NCBI GenBank assembly: GCA_945910005.1
Contig: OX246741.1
Location: forward strand, 8,523,111 to 8,587,110
Origin: Isoperla grammatica
Taxonomy: Eukaryota; Arthropoda; Insecta; Plecoptera; Perlodidae
Direction of reading: 5' to 3'
Length of the DNA: 64,000 nt
Shown here piece after piece: positions 23,262-64,000 of this stretch; positions within the stretch are counted from its first letter, which is position 1; the number at the start of each line of letters is the position of its first letter. The position numbers and the translations under genes were made by a program. The notes beneath the pieces are model-generated. The model saw only the letters and a program-made list of their open reading frames with translations. It did not search any database and was not told where the DNA came from.

Positions 23262-26200
23262 CTTATTAGGTAGGTAGGTATTTTATTACCATAAACTGCT
23301 AAAAGTACCATAGTATCTGAATGCATGAAGAAAAGGCATGATAATGCTCATCATTGCACATCAGAATTGTATGTACTACACAAAAATGAAATGAAATGCA
23401 TCACACTAATGGACTATGAAGATGTTATATGTTTGGGAGGACAGCAAAGTCGTACCAGGAATAAACTCCCAGATCATTCTGATGGTTGGGTGAAATGTGG
23501 GTGAAACTATATTTTTTTTTATAGAATCAGTTCCAAAAACCAGGGTGAACTGAACACTGACCCTCGGTTCTCTGTTGAACGCGGGCTGAAAAAAATAATG
23601 TCAGAACTAGGTAAAAATGATATGATTGAGAGTTTATTGGGACATAAAATCAGTCAACACAGATTGAGCCAACCGTACAAGGAATCCTTAGACAGATCAC
23701 TAACCACGTTGATGAAAATAACTAGCAATGGCTCAAATTTTGTTGAGAATGAATGATGTATTCTATTTAATGACGTTCAGTATTTTGAAGGCAACATTAG
23801 AAGACACAAAACTCATGTGGAAAGCTCAGGTGGAAAATAAATAATACCGAGCTTCACTAGCAAAAATGGCCTGTCAAAAAGGATAAATGAAGAGCTCACT
23901 ACAATACAGCATTTTACATCCACAGGGTGGTACTAACATTAATTAATTCTTCCATGTACAAAAAGACTACATATCTTTGTCCCTTTGTTGTTTACTTGTT
24001 CATTAGCCTTCTTTCCTTCTTTTACTGTAGTTACATTTGTTTATCCACACACGCATGTGGAGCGACTATTTCCATAGAAGCATACGCATACCCAAGTGAA
24101 AGATGTAACTCTCTGATTAATGTCGTTTCAAATATTCAACATCCCATATGGGTTAAACTAATGTACCATTGGGATTAGACGTCTCCTAACCATTAAAGTA
24201 GTTTAAATATTACCTAACCACAACCTGAAATGCACATATCAATAACTTAATACTATGGCGTTACGCTGGTAGTGACAGTGATAGGGATAGCCTATTCCTC
24301 TCGAAAGTACCAAGTGCACTTTAAATCCAATTAGTGACACCATTTTATTATCTGACTGTGCTGTATTCGTTCCTAGAGTTAATGTCTCGCCAATATTGAA
24401 TCAAACACGCATAATCTCTCCCTAACCATTTCACTGTTTAAGTTTAGTGTGTAATCAATATCAATTCAATCATCCGAGAACTGTGCTTAACTACGAAGTG
24501 TGGTTTTGTTTGGAGAGTTTCAAGGGAAGCACAGATGCGCTGATTTGAAATAACATTGATCTACGTATTTCATAACAGCAGAGAAAGCTGGTAGAGATGG
24601 TGGCGTGCAGATGCGGAGCAAACAGAGGGGACGGAACGTAAACGCGTAGTACGAGGGCAAACACAACGTTAAAACACAACCGTAACGAGTGTTCGATGCA
24701 ACAGTCCACTCCTGTCCCAATGAGCGAGTTGGAACATACACTTGTACAAAAACATTAGAAAGGTTGACAGTAGGTCTACATTAGTGATACAGATATTTTA
24801 ATCGACTATTGTCTGTGCTGAAGAGCCCAGTGAACCGATCTATTGTGCAGTTGAATTAGAACAGGCAGAACTTACGACATCAAGCAATCTGCATAGCAAA
24901 CACACAATACTATTATAATACTACATTTATAACAAACAATTGAACACTGAAATTGATGATTTATTGTTCACAGTTGGCTCCATCGAGATTACTAGTAAAA
25001 TGATCCACGACACAGTACATCTATAACAAGTAGTGATAAAAACTTGTGCATGGGGTAAAGTACGCCTACAAAATTGGTTACCTTAGTGGTACGGTGGTGC
25101 CCAAAGCATGGGAACAACTACGAGGATTATATTTACATCTTTCAGCAGCTTCTTAAGTTCTAGATACAGCTACCTTTTCGTCTAGTGGCGGATTTAGACA
25201 AAGTCCTGCATTTTGTGGAACTTGCCTATGGCAATGAAAAAGCAAACTACTGGCTCGGAATAGGGGAATAAATGTTAGTACACTGTACACAGCTAGCCTG
25301 CCGATCATTATTGTAGGTGTATTAAGGCGGTATTTCAGTCACGTTTATTGTTGGACAGAACCACTAAAATATTACAACCTACCTACCGTCTGATTATAGC
25401 TATATGATCACATTAGCATATTGGCACTTGTAAATTACAAACATATTTCTATCACTTAGTGATTAATCACACTTTAAGATACATATTTAACAGTCGTGTA
25501 CATTACTGGCCAAGAGAAAGACATCAGAACCAGTATCTGTTCTATAGAGCACAGAAGGTCTTGACCCTACTCTTAAAATATTTTGCAATCATAGCCTCGT
25601 AAATTTGTGATTTAATGTTAACATTTTTAAGCGCACAGTAACAACCTTTTTCTAAGCTACATCTATGTATGTTTTTTGCGTTACCAATCCGTGGATTGGT
25701 TTGAAACCATTCTTTTATCTCTTCTGCCAGTGTTCATTTCTACATTCGATTACCAGTGAATTCTTATCCTGGACTATCGGTTTTATGTGTCATTCTTATC
25801 TTATCTGTCTCTACTATCATTTCATTTCATTTGCCCTTCAATTAAAAAAGATTTTATAACAAAGAGTCACACAGCAAAACCTTGTTTACATAATAATTCT
25901 GGAAGCAGTTTTATATTGGATAGTAAGACAAAAGAATGGCTGAAAAAGCCATCTTGGCACAAGAAGGAAAAAAAAAAAAAATAATAATTCTGAAACTTGT
26001 AGATTTTAGTCATCTGACATCCCTACATATCCTACATCTATGGGCATTTTGTGGCCAGAAGGCGAGTTTCAAGACTATACGTCTACTGGGTTATTGGTCT
26101 GGTCGCATGGCACTTACGTTTAGCTACCATATAGTTGTCAACATCTCTAGAGCCTAAAGACCTACCTACCACCCACAGGAGCATATCAAAATGGTTGGCA

Positions 26201-27176
26201 GGTATCGTATTATTTTGTTGATTATGCCTTATGGTTGGTTTATGCCATCGTTATTAATTTGGGATGGAATAAGTTAAGCACGTACCCACATGTAAGGCCT
26301 TTCTGGCACATTTAGCAATGTGAATGATATGCACAGCATAGATCCATGTTTGTGTACCTACCACAATACCAACGCCAAGGCTTAAAAACTACAAACCCAT
26401 AATCTGATGCAAAACTTGATGTCATTAAGGAACGTTATTGACTAGGAATAGTTGCCAAACCCCAATAAAACACATAACATAAGTCTTGCACAGAATATTG
26501 GTAGTTCGTGCTAGAGTAGAAACTGAAAACAACTCGAGCAGTTATTTCAATTTCCAATGCAATATATATTGTTCTTGTAGTGTATTATTGGCAATTGCCA
26601 CCAGTGACTTTATATGTCACTGATCTACAATTATTACAAATTTAAAATACTACAACTGGCCTGTGTAAATGCTTGAATTTCGAATAGTATTCGCAAATAA
26701 TCCCTAGATTTGATTCAAAATTCAAATACCAAATACACGAATAATTAGGTATACATTTCTTAAAACTTGTTACGATAAAAAGCAAACTAGGCTATGTATG
26801 TAGTCTGAAATCAGTAGGAATTATTTACAAGTAAAAGAAAGATAAAGAAACAGAGCAAATTTAAATTTTGATTTTTCGACACAAGATACTGGGCACCAAT
26901 TAGTGAAAAAAAAACAATTACGCTTAAATCAAGCTATTGTTTTCGAACCCATTTTATTTTACCCATCATTACTCCAAACTATTCGTTAAATGAAACAATG
27001 TGATACATATTCTAACTTTCTTTGCTTTAGTTTTCGATATTTGATTAAAACTTAAAAAGCTCTAAATTGAGCATACCTTACTTGAACCATAGTACGTACC
27101 ACTTTGTGGCCCATATAGTATTAAATATTATTAATAATAATAAAAAATAAAAATGATAATAGTAATGATAATAATA

Positions 27177-27217
<41 letters not shown>

Positions 27218-29512
27218 TTAATAATAATAATTATCATATGCAAATACTTGTGACTTAACTTAAATAAATCCCATACTCAACACACATAAACTAGAAAATA
27301 CTAGGGCCTATAGGTAGATTCATACTTACAATTTGTATATTCCTTTAAATTAAATCAAGGTTTTCTTGGTGGGAGTAAAGTTGATAGGGAACCCAACAGC
27401 TTAGGCCTACCTGGTTGGTGACTGCAGGAGTCTTGTAGAAAATAAATAGATGTACAGAGAAAAAAAAAACGTCGAAACTGTTTCGGCCGAACAGGGCCTT
27501 GATCACTCTTGACGAGTGCAGAGGGGTCACCCCCAACAATGAATTATAACAATGAATACCTGGTACCTTGTTTTTTTCGATAATTGTGTAGCATTGGAAG
27601 GCGGTGATTGTCAAATTCATTCATAAACAGTGACGTTTAGTCAGTTATGACATAACCATACGTTTCACGATAAAAGCCTGGGAAAGAAAAAATGTCAAAC
27701 TTTGTAACTTTACAAAAATCAAACTTTGACATTCTGAAGTGAGAAAGTATGTTGATTGTTGCCGGTATTTGTAGATGAGGTCCTATCTATTTCACATGAT
27801 CGAATCAATATCTGGAGTGAAATTTTCTGGTTTAAATTGATCGTCTGCTCATTTTGTGTCATAAATAATTTCACAAATTTCGGTGTTTTCGTCATTCGGG
27901 AATTTCGCGGGTCTATCCATTTAACTGCAGTGTGAGATGTACTAGGCGACAGATCTATAGAGAAAGTCCTTCTACCTAATCTTCCAAGTTAAACGAACAA
28001 TACAGGGCGGCTCCCATGTAGATACACAGAGCCACCTTTGCCTGTGTATCTATACATCTAGCCAAGGACATAGGCCCTACATAAGAAACTAGGCCCTAGC
28101 CTTGTCTTTGAAGTTCAATAAACAGTAGGACTCACCAAACTTGGGTGGTAGATGTCCTTTCAGACATACATAGTCTAGTCAAGTATAGTTCTAATTGTGT
28201 ACACAGCTTTACGCTTCAAATCACAATGTAATATTCGGCAACGACACGAGTATTCCTATTCCATTTGACATTCGAAACATTTTGACCTCATTAACTGATA
28301 TTTATATTCTGAAAATTCTCTGAAAATTCATATTCGCTCATCTCTAGTTTCGTAAATATTTTTAGACTATCTTTGCAAGCTCCCAATTACAGTAGTTACA
28401 TGACATATCCATGCACTATTTGCTATTCTACATTACACAAATTTAAGGGTCCAGTATCTTGTAACATACATAAGTGAAGAAATGTACATGTAGATATATA
28501 TAAAATATGTATTTGTAAATTGTTGAAAAAATACCTTAATTTACAAACGCATTAACGAGAAAAATGTACATGTTATATATATATTATATAGGCCTACCGA
28601 TGAAAAATACATAAATGAAGTTTCTGGCAAGTATCATTATAACAGTAGATATAACAATAAACATGAGCTAACCTAACTACAATAAACAGTATGAATTAAT
28701 TTGTAGGATTTCAGAGCAATTCTGCCTGTCCAGCTGTTGGCAGGCTGCTCAATTAAAATTGATTTAAATGATTGTGAACACAATATACATACATACAATA
28801 CAGCAACTAGAAACCTCACAGTTCTTTGTAACTGTGGAACAGAACATTGAAAAACAAATCTGGCCATATTTTGGTTTTTGACTAGGCTACTTTCTGTCAA
28901 ATGCAATTGCTACTAAAGCAATTTTGTTGATGATTTAAGCCAAACAGGCAATCGTCAGTTATCGCCTGCGTCTATCGTACGAAACCAATCAGTGTACCTG
29001 TCATCTAGATATACATCACATTTGCTCTGTGACAAATTGTATCAATGATCACAATCACATAAACATGAGATATTACGCCCAGTATCAATCGTCTACACAA
29101 ATGCACTCTTTCCACCAAGAATAAAAAAAATCAACTTTTGTCTTGTATTGGCCTAGCCTACTATTTTCTTTGCATACCATATAAAATGCACAATACAAAA
29201 TGAGACTAAATAAAGTTGATTTAGGGAAACAATAAAACATCCTATTACAACTCGAGATTATGAAAGTTACGTAAAAAATTGTATGATGATTGATGCCCAT
29301 TTATAAAGAAAACTCCAAATTGTTGGCGTTCGAATGAATGCTTAAGGGAAGGTCTGCAGGCATGTGCTACTAAACTAACATCACTAGTACTAAAAAATGA
29401 GCGTGATTGGTTACAAAACTGAATGAGTAATGAATAATGATCGTTCCGACCGTTTCGTCCGGGTTTCTGCGGAACGGACCGGAGCTCGCTCGCAAGTTGC
29501 TAGCCGACCATC
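23262..29512. other. Downstream flank of XRN1, no second gene seen
   Basis: About 6.2 kb without a supported coding gene. It must include the XRN1 3' untranslated region next to 29512, but I could not place a poly(A) site with confidence. It contains an (AAT)n microsatellite, a (GTAG)n stretch near 23270 and a poly(A) run near 25968. Confidence 0.55.
27121..27236. repeat. (AAT)n microsatellite, imperfect
   Basis: Imperfect AAT/TAATA repeats, with a pure (ATA)n core at about 27185-27215. Confidence 0.9.

Positions 29513-64000
<34,488 letters not shown>

Overview
The window is animal (metazoan) nuclear DNA. It holds one split gene on the minus strand, standard GT-AG introns, AT-rich non-coding DNA and many eukaryotic transposons. 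The palindrome TAGGCCTA occurs very often. From this I guess a marine invertebrate, perhaps a deuterostome such as an echinoderm, but nothing here proves the species.

Left third (1-29.5 kb): no convincing protein gene. Bases 1-9235 are a tandem satellite of six full and one partial ~1.46 kb units. The units follow a two-unit higher-order pattern (types A-B-A-B, then a mosaic). Each unit carries two diverged tRNA-like modules with A-box, B-box and T-run. Older decayed relatives lie at 14.3-17.1 kb. One of them keeps a longer reading frame that is interrupted in the satellite. The rest is unassigned DNA with foldback and MITE-type elements (9.7-10.7, 18.3-18.7, 19.9-20.1 and 22.9-23.3 kb).

Right part (29.5-64 kb): 19 exons of XRN1, the cytoplasmic 5'-3' exoribonuclease, run from the right edge down to a stop codon at 29513. 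The reading phase fits at every junction, giving about 1,559 residues; the catalytic N-terminus lies beyond the right edge. In order the exons encode the acidic linker, conserved region 2, the PAZ/Tudor, KOW, winged-helix and SH3-like domains, and then a long C-terminal tail. The tail holds a dsRBM-like domain, a 13-copy MPQFG repeat array, a conserved FVPLQ box and a terminal six-lysine run.

The 15.3 kb XRN1 intron between 40731 and 56033 is the most unusual region. A (CTACTG)n/(CTA)n microsatellite of about 3.2 kb in total has been split by three mobile elements. These are a 5.45 kb foldback element with 360-bp, ~99% identical terminal repeats, a 5'-truncated LINE copy, and a full-length LINE (PHD-finger ORF1, APE endonuclease-reverse transcriptase ORF2). 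Both LINE copies sit in the same orientation, directly between poly(A) and CTA repeats, which suggests the LINE targets this microsatellite.

Other XRN1 introns hold non-autonomous hAT elements with perfect 8-bp target duplications, nested palindromic MITEs, and a duplicated intronic segment whose two copies give empty sites for each other's insertions.
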